A DNA stretch of 64,000 nt, taken from DATEPR01 sp036503065 (GTDB lineage: Bacteria > Actinomycetota > Actinomycetes > Mycobacteriales > Pseudonocardiaceae). The DNA lies in the NCBI GenBank assembly GCA_036503065.1, contig DASXXM010000151.1:1-64000 (forward strand). Reading direction: 5' to 3'. The translations under genes and the position numbers were made by a program. Positions 1-9,085 of the stretch are shown piece by piece. Each line of letters opens with the position of its first letter. The first letter of the stretch is position 1. A model generated the notes under the pieces. That model saw only the letters and a list, made by a program, of their open reading frames with translations. It ran no database searches and had not been told where the DNA came from.

Positions 1-2127
1 AGCGAGCATCGACGGCACGAAGTGGATCGCCGTCACGCCGTGCCGCCGGACCGTGTCACGGATCGCCGCCGGCTCGGACTCGGCGCCCGGGCGCAGCATC
101 ACCTGGGTGGCGCCGAGGACACCGGGCAGCAGCAGTTCCCACACCGACACGTCGAACACGTACGGGGTCTTCTGCAGGAACACGTCATCCGCGCCGAGCG
201 CCAGGTCGTCGGCCATCCAGCGCAGCCGGTTGACGATCCCCCGGTGCTCGATGAGCACGCCCTTGGGCCGGCCCGTGGAACCGGAGGTGTAGATGCAGTA
301 CCCGACATCCTCCGGACCGGCCAGCGGCGGCGGGTTGTCCGCGCGTCCCGGCGCGACCCCGGCGATGTCGACGACCGGGGTGCCCGACGGCGGCGCGAAC
401 TCCCCGCCCGCCACCAGGACGGCGACGGCGGCGCTGTCGGCCAGGATCGCCGCCACGCGGTCGGCCGGGTCCGTGACGTTGACCGGAAGGTAGCCGCCAC
501 CCGCCTTGAGCACGCCGAGCACGGCCACCATCAGGTCGGTCGACCGCGCCAGCAGCAGGGCCACCAGGCTGCCGGGGCCGACCCCGTGGTCCTCGCGCAG
601 CCGCCACGCCACCGCGTTCGCGCGCGCGTTGAGTTCGGCGAAGGTCAGCGAGCCCCGCTCGTCGAGCGTCGCGAGCCGATCGGGCGTGCGTGCGGCCTGC
701 TGCTCGAACAGTTGCGGGACCGGGGTTTCCAGGTCGTGGTCGGTGTCGGTGGCGTTGAATCCGGTGACGACGAGTTCGCGTTCCGCGTCGGTCAGCAGCG
801 GCAGGGTCGCGACTGGGCCGTCCGGCGTTGCCACGCAGGAGCGCAGCAGCGTGGCGACGTGGCCGAGCAGGGCGTCGATCCGGTCGTCGTCGAACAGGTC
901 GGTCGCGTACTCGACGGTCAAGCGCAGTCCGCCAGCGGTCTCCTTGAAGAAGAACGACAGGTCCATCTTGCTGTACTCGTAGCCGACGTCGAGGTGGCGC
1001 ACCCGCAGCCCCGGCACGTCGGCGGTCGGGCGGCCCCATTCCTGGTCGAGGAAGACCATCACGTCGAACAGCGCGTTGCGGCCGGCGGCCGGCGCGGCGC
1101 CGAGTTCGCGCACCACCTGGTCGATCGGGTACTCGTGGTGTTCCAGGCCGTCCAGCAGGGTGGCCTGCGCGGTGCGCAGCGCGGCACGGAAGGTCGTCGA
1201 CGGCTCGACGGTGTCGCGCAGCGCGAGGCTGTTGAGGTAGTAGCCGATCTGGTCGTACAGCTCCGGTACGGTCCGGCTGAGGACGGACGTGCCGATCGCG
1301 AAGTCGCGCTGGCCGGTGTACCGGTGCAACAGCACCCGCACCAGGGCGCACAGGCCCGCGTACAGCGTCGCGCGCTCCGCCCGGCACAGGCGGGTGAACT
1401 CGCCGAGATCCTCGGGACTGATCGTGCGGTGCGCCAGCCGGCCGCGGAACGTGCGCACCGCGGGCCGGGGACGGTCGGTCGGCAGTTCCAGCGGTGCCAG
1501 CTCACCGTCCAATGTGGTCAGCCAATGGTCTCGCGCGTCCGCGAACTCGCCGTCGGCGAGGCGTTGCCGCTGCCAGCAGGCGTAGTCCTTGTACTGCAAC
1601 GGGAGCGCGGTCGGCGGGCGCTCGCCCTGCACCCGGGCGCGGTAGGCGGTGAGCACGCCGTCGATCAGCACCGTCATCGACCAGCCGTCCAGCACGATGT
1701 GGTGGCCGGCGAGCACCAGCAGGTGGTGGTCGGCCGCACGCCGGACGAGCAGTGACCGGAACACCGCGCCGGTGGCCAGGTCGAAGTCGACGCCGACGAA
1801 GTCGGTGATCCGGCGGTCCGCGTCGTCGGCGTCGGGCGTCACCTCGAAGCGCCAGTCCACGCGCTGGCCCGTCACTCGCTGCATCGGTTCGCCGTCGACG
1901 TCGCCGAACGCGGTCCGCAGCGATTCGTTCGCCGCGACCAGGTCGTCGACGGCCGTGTGCAGCGCTTCCGGATCGAGCTCGCCGCGCAGTTCGTAGACGG
2001 CGTGGATGGTGTACGCGGCATGGGCCGCGCCGGTCTGCGCGACCAGCCACATCGCGAGTTGCCCCGACGACAACGGATACCACTCCGCAACGGGTGCGGC
2101 CGGGACAGCGGACAGTACGTCAGACAC
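1..2127 (-). CDS. Nonribosomal peptide synthetase, C-A (partial, runs off left edge)
   Basis: This is the N-terminal 709 residues of an NRPS. The condensation domain comes first (about residues 10-440), with the HHxxxDG motif as HHIVLDGWS near residue 140. An adenylation domain follows, with A3 YTSGSTGRPKG near residue 609 and A4 FDVSVWEL near 656. The visible specificity positions are D235, V236, W239 and H278 (in HFVPSM), which match the start of the known serine code DVWH; serine activation is therefore inferred. The rest of the A domain and any carrier or thioesterase lie outside the window. The GTG start at 2125-2127 overlaps the stop of the upstream HTTM gene, implying translational coupling in one leftward operon. 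A protein that begins with a C domain must accept an aminoacyl carrier from another protein, and the stand-alone A-PCP of this operon is a candidate. Confidence 0.93.
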   Translation of the reverse strand, partial: MSDVLSAVPAAPVAEWYPLSSGQLAMWLVAQTGAAHAAYTIHAVYELRGELDPEALHTAVDDLVAANESLRTAFGDVDGEPMQRVTGQRVDWRFEVTPDADDADRRITDFVGVDFDLATGAVFRSLLVRRAADHHLLVLAGHHIVLDGWSMTVLIDGVLTAYRARVQGERPPTALPLQYKDYACWQRQRLADGEFADARDHWLTTLDGELAPLELPTDRPRPAVRTFRGRLAHRTISPEDLGEFTRLCRAERATLYAGLCALVRVLLHRYTGQRDFAIGTSVLSRTVPELYDQIGYYLNSLALRDTVEPSTTFRAALRTAQATLLDGLEHHEYPIDQVVRELGAAPAAGRNALFDVMVFLDQEWGRPTADVPGLRVRHLDVGYEYSKMDLSFFFKETAGGLRLTVEYATDLFDDDRIDALLGHVATLLRSCVATPDGPVATLPLLTDAERELVVTGFNATDTDHDLETPVPQLFEQQAARTPDRLATLDERGSLTFAELNARANAVAWRLREDHGVGPGSLVALLLARSTDLMVAVLGVLKAGGGYLPVNVTDPADRVAAILADSAAVAVLVAGGEFAPPSGTPVVDIAGVAPGRADNPPPLAGPEDVGYCIYTSGSTGRPKGVLIEHRGIVNRLRWMADDLALGADDVFLQKTPYVFDVSVWELLLPGVLGATQVMLRPGAESEPAAIRDTVRRHGVTAIHFVPSMLA

Positions 2128-3637
2128 GATCGCCCCACCCATCGCTCGACCGGCCGACCAACTGCTCGACGCCGAATCCCGCACGCGCGACGACGGTCCA
2201 GCCGTCCCGGGTTCGACAGACGAGCCGCAGGCCGTCGTGGTTCGCCCACTCCGGAGCGACGTCCCGCGCCAACCGGGCCAGCTCGCCCAGGAAGCGGGTC
2301 CCCGGATAGTCACGGTCGTCCGCTGCGAAGTCGGTGCGGTCCGCAGGCCGCGCGGCGAGGTCCGCGATGGCGAGGTCGCGCACCACCTTGTGGTACTGCG
2401 ACCAGCGCACCAGCCGCGGCCCGTCGCCCAGGTACATCGCGGTCGTCAGCGACCGTGACGCCGGATCGCCCGGATCGCCGAGCCAGATGTCCTCCATCAC
2501 CTCGTCCGCGACCCAGGCGCGCTCCCACGAGCTGTAGCGGCCGCGCCTGGCCCGCAGTGCCCGCGCCCGCAGGTCACCGGGTGCCGGCAGCGGGATCTCC
2601 GCGGCGGGAATGCCGTTGGAGTACATCGGCACGGCCGTGAACGGCCACTCCTCCGACGAGCGAACCAGCACCATGACCAGCGCCAGGCAGGCCGCGATGC
2701 CGATCGCGGTGAAGACGACGGGGCCGACACCGCCGGTGGCGAACACGGTCGCGGGTGCCGAGGAGCCGCCGACCGCCCTGATGAGCCACGGCCAGTTCAC
2801 CAGCGCCAGGTAGCACCACATCTGGATCCAGTAGGCGGGCATCATCACCAGCAGGATGCTGACGTGCAGGCCGACCCAGACCACGATCAACGGCATCCGC
2901 AGCGGCGCACTGACGATGGCCAGCGGCGCGGACAACTCGACCAGTACCGCGCCGACCGCCATGCACCGGCACAGCAACGGCCGGGCCACGACCTGGCGCG
3001 ACAGCCAGGGCCAGCGGGCCAGTGACGCCGACTGCTCAAGGTAGTACCGCAGCGCACGGCCGTCGAGCCAGCGCAGGCCGCCGTTGCGCAGCTTGGAGAC
3101 ACCGCCGGAGAACAACGTGTACGACAGGAAGACCAGCATCAGCAGCGGCGCGAAGCCGGACTCGAACACCGATCCCGGCGAGACCAGCAGCGGCCACGCG
3201 GTGTGGTCGGCCAGCAGGCCGTCGACCGAGAACCCGTACGACACCGAGAAACTCAGGGCCGTCAACGCGTACAACGCCGAGTGCGTCGAGTGGTTCGCGC
3301 CGAGGGCGCCCGCGTTGACGCTGTGCAGGAACGCGAAGCCGAGACACGTCACGATGCCGGTGACCGGCTGCAGGAAGCCGAGCGCCGCCGCGATCCAGAA
3401 CGCGATCGTGAGCCGGACGAGCACGGTCAGCACCGCGGGGCGCACCCACCGCAGGCCCAACAGTTTCACCAGGCCCGTCGGCGTGTAGAACAACGGCTCG
3501 GTGCCGGCGATGATCTTCGGGGCGCCCAGCGGGGACGGGCTGTCGATCAGGCACAGCACGAGCAGGCCGCCGTAGAGGACCAGCCGGAGGATACCGGAGA
3601 TCGGCCGCATTTCGTTGAGCCACCAGTACGTGATCAT
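2120..3637 (-). CDS. HTTM-domain integral membrane protein
   Basis: 505-residue protein with many hydrophobic segments in the N-terminal two thirds and a soluble C-terminal tail of about 150 residues. The pattern (LRLVLYGGLLVLC, a KLRNGG segment, LHVSILLVMMPAYW) resembles the HTTM family related to vitamin K-dependent gamma-carboxylase and DoxX-like proteins. The family contains true carboxylases and many proteins of unknown chemistry, so no reaction is assigned. The ATG at 3637 is preceded by GGACGAGA. The gene lies 43 bases after the SbnB-like gene and overlaps the NRPS start, so it belongs to the NRPS operon and could modify the peptide at the membrane or assist export. Confidence 0.8.
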   Translation of the reverse strand: MITYWWLNEMRPISGILRLVLYGGLLVLCLIDSPSPLGAPKIIAGTEPLFYTPTGLVKLLGLRWVRPAVLTVLVRLTIAFWIAAALGFLQPVTGIVTCLGFAFLHSVNAGALGANHSTHSALYALTALSFSVSYGFSVDGLLADHTAWPLLVSPGSVFESGFAPLLMLVFLSYTLFSGGVSKLRNGGLRWLDGRALRYYLEQSASLARWPWLSRQVVARPLLCRCMAVGAVLVELSAPLAIVSAPLRMPLIVVWVGLHVSILLVMMPAYWIQMWCYLALVNWPWLIRAVGGSSAPATVFATGGVGPVVFTAIGIAACLALVMVLVRSSEEWPFTAVPMYSNGIPAAEIPLPAPGDLRARALRARRGRYSSWERAWVADEVMEDIWLGDPGDPASRSLTTAMYLGDGPRLVRWSQYHKVVRDLAIADLAARPADRTDFAADDRDYPGTRFLGELARLARDVAPEWANHDGLRLVCRTRDGWTVVARAGFGVEQLVGRSSDGWGDRV

Positions 3638-3680
3638 GTATCTCGTCCATTTCTCGCAAAGTCGGCGGGAGTCGCGCGAC

Positions 3681-4682
3681 TCACCAACGGCGGGTCTCGG
3701 CGAAGAAGTCGGGGATGGCGACGGCGGTCCCGCGCTCCCTGGCCCGCTGGTGCACGTGGGCGCCGACGGCGATGTCCAGCACGCCGAGCCCGAACGGGGA
3801 GAAGATCACCGGCCGGTCGGCCGGCACGGCGACCGCGCCGGTGAGCACGCCGGCCAGCGTGCCGGTGACGAAGTCCCGGTTGCCGGTGAGCTGTTCGGCC
3901 AGGTGCGGCGAGGTGTTCGCCTTCAGGCAGTGGTCGACGTCGTCGAGGATGTTCGCCGCGTCGAGGACGACCTCGGGGGCGATGTCGCGCAGCGAGATGT
4001 TCAGCACGACCTGTCCCGGCCGGAACCTCTCGGTCACGTAGGGCGCGGCCGCGGTGGTGGCGAGGACCACCATGTCCGCCTGGTGGATATCGTCCATTGT
4101 GGATACCACGGATGCCTTGCTGTCCAACCGCTGCCGGAGATGGTCGGCCAGCGCGGCGGCGGACGCGGCGTGCACGTCGTACACCAGGAACTCGTCCGGA
4201 TCGCACCGCGCGGCACGCAGATACGCACAGATCTCGCGGGCGATCACGCCGGCGCCGACCACGCCGATCCGGGTGCCGGCGAAGCCCGCGGGCCGCAGCG
4301 CGGTCGCCGCGACGGCCGCCGATGCCGCGGTGCGGGCGGAGCTGATGGTCGCGGCTTCCAGGCAGGCGATCGGATAGCCGGTCCGGTAGTCGTTGAGCAC
4401 GAGGACCGCGGCGGCGCGGGGCACGCCGTGCTCGACGTTGCGCGGGAAGCTGGCGATCCACTTGATGCCGGCGAGTTGGACATCGGCGCCGAGGAACGCC
4501 GGCAACGCGATGATGCGCGCCTCCGGCTTCTCCGGGAACCGCAGGAAGTAGCTGTCCGGGTTGACCGACTCGCCTGCCTCGTGCCGCAGGTAGGTGCGGC
4601 GGACCAGGTCGAGCACCGCGCCGCGGTCGGCCGACAGTATCTCGTGGACGGCGGGCCCCGGGATCACATCGAAGTCGAACAT
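3681..4682 (-). CDS. sbnB: SbnB-like dehydrogenase of diaminopropionate synthesis (ornithine cyclodeaminase/mu-crystallin family)
   Basis: 333-residue member of the ornithine cyclodeaminase/mu-crystallin family with a Rossmann NAD-binding site GVVGAGVIAREI in mid-protein. In the staphyloferrin B pathway SbnB oxidatively cleaves N-(1-amino-1-carboxyethyl)-glutamate to 2,3-diaminopropionate (Dap), 2-oxoglutarate and ammonia. The SbnB call, rather than a true cyclodeaminase, rests on the gene lying 2 bases after an SbnA-like gene, the hallmark pair for Dap supply in NRPS clusters. The ATG at 4682 begins MFDFDV; longer in-frame extensions run through the SbnA gene and are not credible. Dap would be a building block for the neighbouring NRPS. 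Confidence 0.87.
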   Translation of the reverse strand: MFDFDVIPGPAVHEILSADRGAVLDLVRRTYLRHEAGESVNPDSYFLRFPEKPEARIIALPAFLGADVQLAGIKWIASFPRNVEHGVPRAAAVLVLNDYRTGYPIACLEAATISSARTAASAAVAATALRPAGFAGTRIGVVGAGVIAREICAYLRAARCDPDEFLVYDVHAASAAALADHLRQRLDSKASVVSTMDDIHQADMVVLATTAAAPYVTERFRPGQVVLNISLRDIAPEVVLDAANILDDVDHCLKANTSPHLAEQLTGNRDFVTGTLAGVLTGAVAVPADRPVIFSPFGLGVLDIAVGAHVHQRARERGTAVAIPDFFAETRRW

Positions 4683-4684
4683 GA

Positions 4685-5674
4685 TCAGCTCTTTTCGTTG
4701 GGCGAGACGCCGTCGAGCGGCAGCAGGGCCGCCGGGCCGAAGTGCTGCAGCACCCAGTCGTCGTTGTAGAGCGTGCTGAGGTAGCGGTCGCCCATGTCGG
4801 GCGAGATGCACATGGAGCGCAGGCGCCGGTTCGGGTCGTGCCGTGCCAGCCACTGCACCGCGCCGCTGACCACCGTGCCGGTGGAACCGCCGAGCAACAT
4901 GCCGCGCGACGCCAGCAGGCGGCAGGCCCGGATCGTGTCCAGCTCCCCGACCTGGACCAGGTCGTCGAAGACGCTCAGGTCCAGCAGCGGTGGCACGACG
5001 CTGGCGCCGAGACCCGGGATCAGGCGCGGCGCGGCCGGTTTGCCGAAGCTGACCGAGCCGACCGCGTCGACCGCGACGACCCGCACCGAGCTGGCGTTGT
5101 CGCGGAAGTAGCGGGCGCAGCCCATCGCGGTGCCACCGGTGCCCACCCCGACGAACAGCACGTCCAGGTCCGGGAAGTGCTTGAGGATCTCCGGCGCGGT
5201 GCCCTCGTAGTGCGCGCCCCAGTTGGCCTCGTTGGCGTACTGGTTGAGCCATACGTAGCGGTCGTCCGCCGCGCACCTGCGGCGCACGTAGTCCAGCCGT
5301 GCCCCCAGAAAGCCGCCGGCCGGATCGGGGGTGTCGAGGACGACCAGTTCGGTGCCCAGCGCCCGGATCATGGCCGCGGTGATCTGGTTGCACCGGGTGT
5401 CGGTCACGCAGGTGAACCGCAGGCCCTTGTGCGCCGCGATGACGCTGAGCGCCACCCCCAGGTTGCCCGACGACGACTCGATCAGCACCGAGTCCGGGCC
5501 GATCAGGGCGTCCCGCTCGGCCGCGGCGATCATCGACGCGGCCGTGCGCAGCTTGATGGACCCGCCGAAGTTCATGCCTTCGCACTTGAGGTGCAGCTCA
5601 TGCCCCACCAGCGGGCCGAGATCCACGAAGAAATCGGGCTGGATCAGCTCGTGTGGTCCCAATGTGGCGGTCAC
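4685..5674 (-). CDS. sbnA: SbnA-like synthase of diaminopropionate synthesis (cysteine synthase fold)
   Basis: 329-residue PLP enzyme of the cysteine synthase superfamily. The PLP lysine sits in GGSIKLRTA, the substrate loop is ESSSGNLGVAL and the phosphate-binding loop is VGTGGTAMG. SbnA enzymes condense O-phospho-L-serine with L-glutamate to give N-(1-amino-1-carboxyethyl)-glutamate, which SbnB converts to Dap. The GTG at 5672-5674 is chosen because AGGAG lies just upstream; a more upstream ATG at 5716 adds a Cys-rich, atypical leader. The gene follows the ABC genes in the leftward operon and is almost contiguous with the SbnB-like gene. A plain cysteine synthase is less likely given that pairing. 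Confidence 0.88.
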   Translation of the reverse strand: MTATLGPHELIQPDFFVDLGPLVGHELHLKCEGMNFGGSIKLRTAASMIAAAERDALIGPDSVLIESSSGNLGVALSVIAAHKGLRFTCVTDTRCNQITAAMIRALGTELVVLDTPDPAGGFLGARLDYVRRRCAADDRYVWLNQYANEANWGAHYEGTAPEILKHFPDLDVLFVGVGTGGTAMGCARYFRDNASSVRVVAVDAVGSVSFGKPAAPRLIPGLGASVVPPLLDLSVFDDLVQVGELDTIRACRLLASRGMLLGGSTGTVVSGAVQWLARHDPNRRLRSMCISPDMGDRYLSTLYNDDWVLQHFGPAALLPLDGVSPNEKS

Positions 5675-5699
5675 GATTCTCCTCTTTGCTTCGTTGTGG

Positions 5700-7361
5700 T
5701 CACAGCGACAGCACACCCGCGTCGACGGTGGCTCGGGTCACGTTCACCACGACGTCGGCCGCGGCGAGCAGATCTTCGTTACGTGATACGACAATCCACG
5801 CGGCAGGCCACTGCCGGGGCAGCGTCGCCCAGATGGCGCGGGCGGTCGGACCGTCCAATGAGGAGTCACAGTCGTCGACAACGTACAGATCGGCGGGACG
5901 GCACAGCATCCTTGCCAGTGACAGGCGTTGTCGCTGGCCACCGGACAACTGGCCCGCGGTGCCCGAGTCGATCCAGGTGTCCAGCCCACGCGGCAGTTCC
6001 TCGGAGCCGGAGCACAGCCGTACCGCCGCCATGGCGGCCTCGACCCGCGCCGGGGTGACGTCGTCCGAACCAAGGGTCAGGTTGTCCAACAGGCTGCCGT
6101 GCACGAACTTCGCCTGCTGCCGGGCGTAGCCGACCCGTGGCGCACCGAGCCGCGACCGGTCGCCGGCGACTTCCGCGCCGTTCCACCGGATGCTGCCGGT
6201 GGTGCCGGGCTGGAGGCCGAGCAGGCTGCGGACCACCAGGCTCTTGCCCGACCCGAGCTCGCCGGTGATGACCACGAGTTCGCCGGGGCGCACCTGGAAG
6301 CTCACGGGTCGAGGGGCGGTGGCACCGACGGGCGCGGCACAGGTCAGGTCGGTGACGGTCAGTTCACGCAGCGGCCGGACGTCGTTGGAGGCGGGCCGGG
6401 GCGGCTCGTCGCCTGCGAGTTCGGCGAGTCGCCGGTAGGAGACCCGGCCGCTCTGGTAGCGCGCGAGGATCTTGCCGAAGAAGTACATCTGCTGGCCGAG
6501 CCACGACGCGTAGGTCAGAAAGAGCACCAGCTTGCCGGCGCTGAAGTCGCCGCGCGCCACGCTCAGGCTGACGGTCAGCAGCACCACACCGGTGCCGACC
6601 ATCACCAGGTTGTAGAACAGGTCCGACAGGAGGTCCAGGTAGATCTGGTGGCGCAACTGCACGGTGCGGCGCCAGGCGAACCGCCGGTACAGCCCCGCCA
6701 GCCTGCCGGTCATCGCGCCGGCCAGCCGCAGGTCACGGACGCCGGTCAGGGTGTCGGTGATCTCCGCGCTGATCATGCCCTGCCGGACACGGGTTTCCGC
6801 CTGGGTCGCGGCCACCCGCTTCTTGAGCATCACCGAGGCCACCAGGCCGCCTGCCAGCAGCACCAGCGGGATGGTCATCACGAGGTCCGCGGTCGCCAGC
6901 ACGGCGACGGCGATCACGAGCAGCACCGAACGGTAGATCAGGTCGGTGGTCCACTCGAGCAGGCCGCCGATCTCGTCGCTGTCGTCGCGCAGCCGATTGA
7001 GGATCTCCCCGCTGCCGCGTGCCGGTCCCAGTGCGGTCGGCCGCCCGAGCAGCCGCCCCAGTACCTCGGTCTTGATCCAGGCGCTGGTGCGGAAGATCAG
7101 GACGAAGGTCAGTTGCAGGCCGATCCACAGTGCCACGGCCCGCAACACCATCAGCGCCACCGCCGCCCCGAGCAGCCACCACGTCGCCGCCGTGACGGGC
7201 GGATGCGCCGCGTGATCGAGCATGGCGGCGATCAGCGCGCCGATGATCAGCGGTACGCCGTAGATCGTGCTCCACACGGCCATCGTCGAGAGGTACAGGC
7301 CCTTCACCCGGACGGCCGCACCGCGCAGGAAACGGCCGAACCCCAGCTGTTCGGTGTTCAT
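5700..7361 (-). CDS. ABC exporter half-transporter with degenerate ATPase site
   Basis: 553-residue type I ABC exporter subunit: six predicted membrane segments, then an ATPase domain with Walker A GELGSGKS and signature LSGGQRQRLSLAR. The Walker B segment reads VVDDCDSSLD, so Asp replaces the catalytic Glu. The usual switch histidine region reads VVSRNEDL, with no His. These changes are typical of the non-hydrolysing half of heterodimeric exporters. The ATG at 7361 overlaps the stop of the preceding ABC gene as ATGA, so the two halves are probably made in equal amounts. The likely role is export of the NRPS product or an intermediate. Confidence 0.92.
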   Translation of the reverse strand: MNTEQLGFGRFLRGAAVRVKGLYLSTMAVWSTIYGVPLIIGALIAAMLDHAAHPPVTAATWWLLGAAVALMVLRAVALWIGLQLTFVLIFRTSAWIKTEVLGRLLGRPTALGPARGSGEILNRLRDDSDEIGGLLEWTTDLIYRSVLLVIAVAVLATADLVMTIPLVLLAGGLVASVMLKKRVAATQAETRVRQGMISAEITDTLTGVRDLRLAGAMTGRLAGLYRRFAWRRTVQLRHQIYLDLLSDLFYNLVMVGTGVVLLTVSLSVARGDFSAGKLVLFLTYASWLGQQMYFFGKILARYQSGRVSYRRLAELAGDEPPRPASNDVRPLRELTVTDLTCAAPVGATAPRPVSFQVRPGELVVITGELGSGKSLVVRSLLGLQPGTTGSIRWNGAEVAGDRSRLGAPRVGYARQQAKFVHGSLLDNLTLGSDDVTPARVEAAMAAVRLCSGSEELPRGLDTWIDSGTAGQLSGGQRQRLSLARMLCRPADLYVVDDCDSSLDGPTARAIWATLPRQWPAAWIVVSRNEDLLAAADVVVNVTRATVDAGVLSL

Positions 7362-9085
7362 TTCGCTCCCACCACTCGACCGCCGTCCATCGTCATCAGT
7401 TCGTCGACGCCGACCAGGGTGGCCATCCGGTGTTCGACCATCACGACCGTGCGGTCGCGCATGACCAGCTCCAGCAGGTCCGTCCAGCTCCGCTCGGTCT
7501 CGGCGTCGAATCGCGACGTGCCCTCGTCGACCACCAGCACGCTGTAGGGGCGCAGCAGCGCGCGGGCACCGACGAGCACCTGCGACTCGCCCTCGGACAG
7601 CGTCCTGGCATCCGCGCCGACCCGGGTGCGCAGCCCGGCCGGCAGGTCCCGTACCCAGTCGGCCGCGTTGAGGCGGTCCAGCACCTGCCAGACGCGGTCC
7701 TCGGACACGGAATCGTCGAAGAGCGTGATGTTCTCGTAGACCGACGCGCTGAACACGTGCGCCCGCTGGCTGAGCACGGTCACCCGGCGGGCGAACTCCA
7801 GCGGCGGCAGCCGCCGCACGTCGACACCGCCGATCCGCACCCGGCCCTGCCCCGGTTCGCCGAGGCCGCACAGCAGGTTGATCACCGTGCTCTTGCCGGC
7901 GCCGGTCGGCCCGACGATGCCGAGACTGCGCCCCGGCGCCACGGTGAACGACACGTCACGTAGTACGGGAGTGTCGCCGTAGCCGAAGGTGACGTGGTCG
8001 AACTCGATCCCGAGTGGACCGTCCGGCAGCGATACCGCAGGCGGCTCGGGGGTGCCGGTCGCCGTCTCGGCCGGCAGGGTGCGTGCGGCGATGGCCAGCA
8101 CGGCGAACATCTGCTGCATCTGGCCGGACTGGGAGGACATGTCCTCCAGCGGTCCCTGCAACAGGTTCACGTACAGGTAGATCATGGTCAGGGTGCCGAT
8201 GGTGATGCTGCCCAGTTGCAGTTCGCGCAGGCCGAAACCGAAGCCGATGGCGAAGAAGACCGCGGTGCACAGTTGCGTCACCGGCCAGAAGATCCGGCCG
8301 CTGATGTAGGCGCGCCCCTCCGTGTGCAGCAGCGCGGCGAGGTCGGCCCTGGTCCGGTCCGCCGCCCACCGGGAGCGGCCCAGCATCAGCAGATCGTCGC
8401 GTGCGCCAATCGCGTCGCCGACGAAGCCGAACAGCTTCGCCTGCTGGCCCCGCGCCTTCTCCCAGCGCACCCGCGAACGCCGGGACAGCCGGGTCAACAC
8501 GAAGCACACGACCACGATCAGCACCAGAATACCCAGCCCCGCCTGGGGCACCACCAGCGACATGGCAACGACCGTGCCGGCGCCGACCAGCACGTTGCTG
8601 ATCATCCGGAACCCGGACGTGGCGATGGCCTGACCGACGATGTCGGCGCTGCCCGACACCTGCTCCAGCACCTGGCCGACCGGCCGGTTCTCCACCTCCA
8701 GCACCGGCGCTTCGACCGCGACGTGGTGCAACAACCGCATCCGCAGGCTGTCGGCGATGCGCCAACCCGCGTGCACGGCGAGATAGCTGGAGCAGATCCG
8801 CGCCGCGCCACCGGTCACCGCGATGACCAGGTACCACACGGCGATCGTGATCAGGACGGACTGCGTGGTACCGCCGGTCGCCCGGTCCACGAACCGCTGC
8901 ACCAGCATGGGGCCGGCCAGCGTGGCCAGCACGCTGACGGTGAGGACGGCCAGCGCGATCAGCGCGGTCCCGGTGACCGGCCGGATTTCCCGCAGCAGCA
9001 GGCGAAGCGCTGCCGAACGGGAGTCTCTTGTGCCGGACACCCGACCTCCATTGGATTCCACTGTGGACGACTGCCGGCGCGTCAT
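7358..9085 (-). CDS. ABC exporter half-transporter with complete ATPase site
   Basis: 575-residue type I ABC exporter subunit with an N-terminal membrane domain and a C-terminal ATPase. Walker A is GPTGAGKST, Walker B is VLVVDEG with the catalytic Glu kept, and the switch His is in VEHRMATL. The signature motif is LSEGE rather than LSGGQ. It is the partner of the next gene, whose own catalytic residues are altered. The ATG at 9085 overlaps the stop of the upstream A-PCP gene and its stop overlaps the start of the second half-transporter, so all three should be translationally coupled. The assignment to peptide export rests on the operon. Confidence 0.93.
   Translation of the reverse strand: MTRRQSSTVESNGGRVSGTRDSRSAALRLLLREIRPVTGTALIALAVLTVSVLATLAGPMLVQRFVDRATGGTTQSVLITIAVWYLVIAVTGGAARICSSYLAVHAGWRIADSLRMRLLHHVAVEAPVLEVENRPVGQVLEQVSGSADIVGQAIATSGFRMISNVLVGAGTVVAMSLVVPQAGLGILVLIVVVCFVLTRLSRRSRVRWEKARGQQAKLFGFVGDAIGARDDLLMLGRSRWAADRTRADLAALLHTEGRAYISGRIFWPVTQLCTAVFFAIGFGFGLRELQLGSITIGTLTMIYLYVNLLQGPLEDMSSQSGQMQQMFAVLAIAARTLPAETATGTPEPPAVSLPDGPLGIEFDHVTFGYGDTPVLRDVSFTVAPGRSLGIVGPTGAGKSTVINLLCGLGEPGQGRVRIGGVDVRRLPPLEFARRVTVLSQRAHVFSASVYENITLFDDSVSEDRVWQVLDRLNAADWVRDLPAGLRTRVGADARTLSEGESQVLVGARALLRPYSVLVVDEGTSRFDAETERSWTDLLELVMRDRTVVMVEHRMATLVGVDELMTMDGGRVVGAK

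Noticed and set aside
22..1755. Long plus-strand frame opposite the NRPS
   Set aside because: It is an antisense shadow; the minus strand encodes ordered C and A domain motifs without a break.
3681..5674. Staphyloferrin B-type siderophore cluster
   Set aside because: Only the Dap-forming pair is present; no NIS synthetases, citrate synthase or receptor are in the window.
5700..7871. A 723-residue ABC protein starting at 7871
   Set aside because: The extra N-terminal part is a shadow of the upstream ABC gene; the true start is ATG 7361 overlapping its stop.
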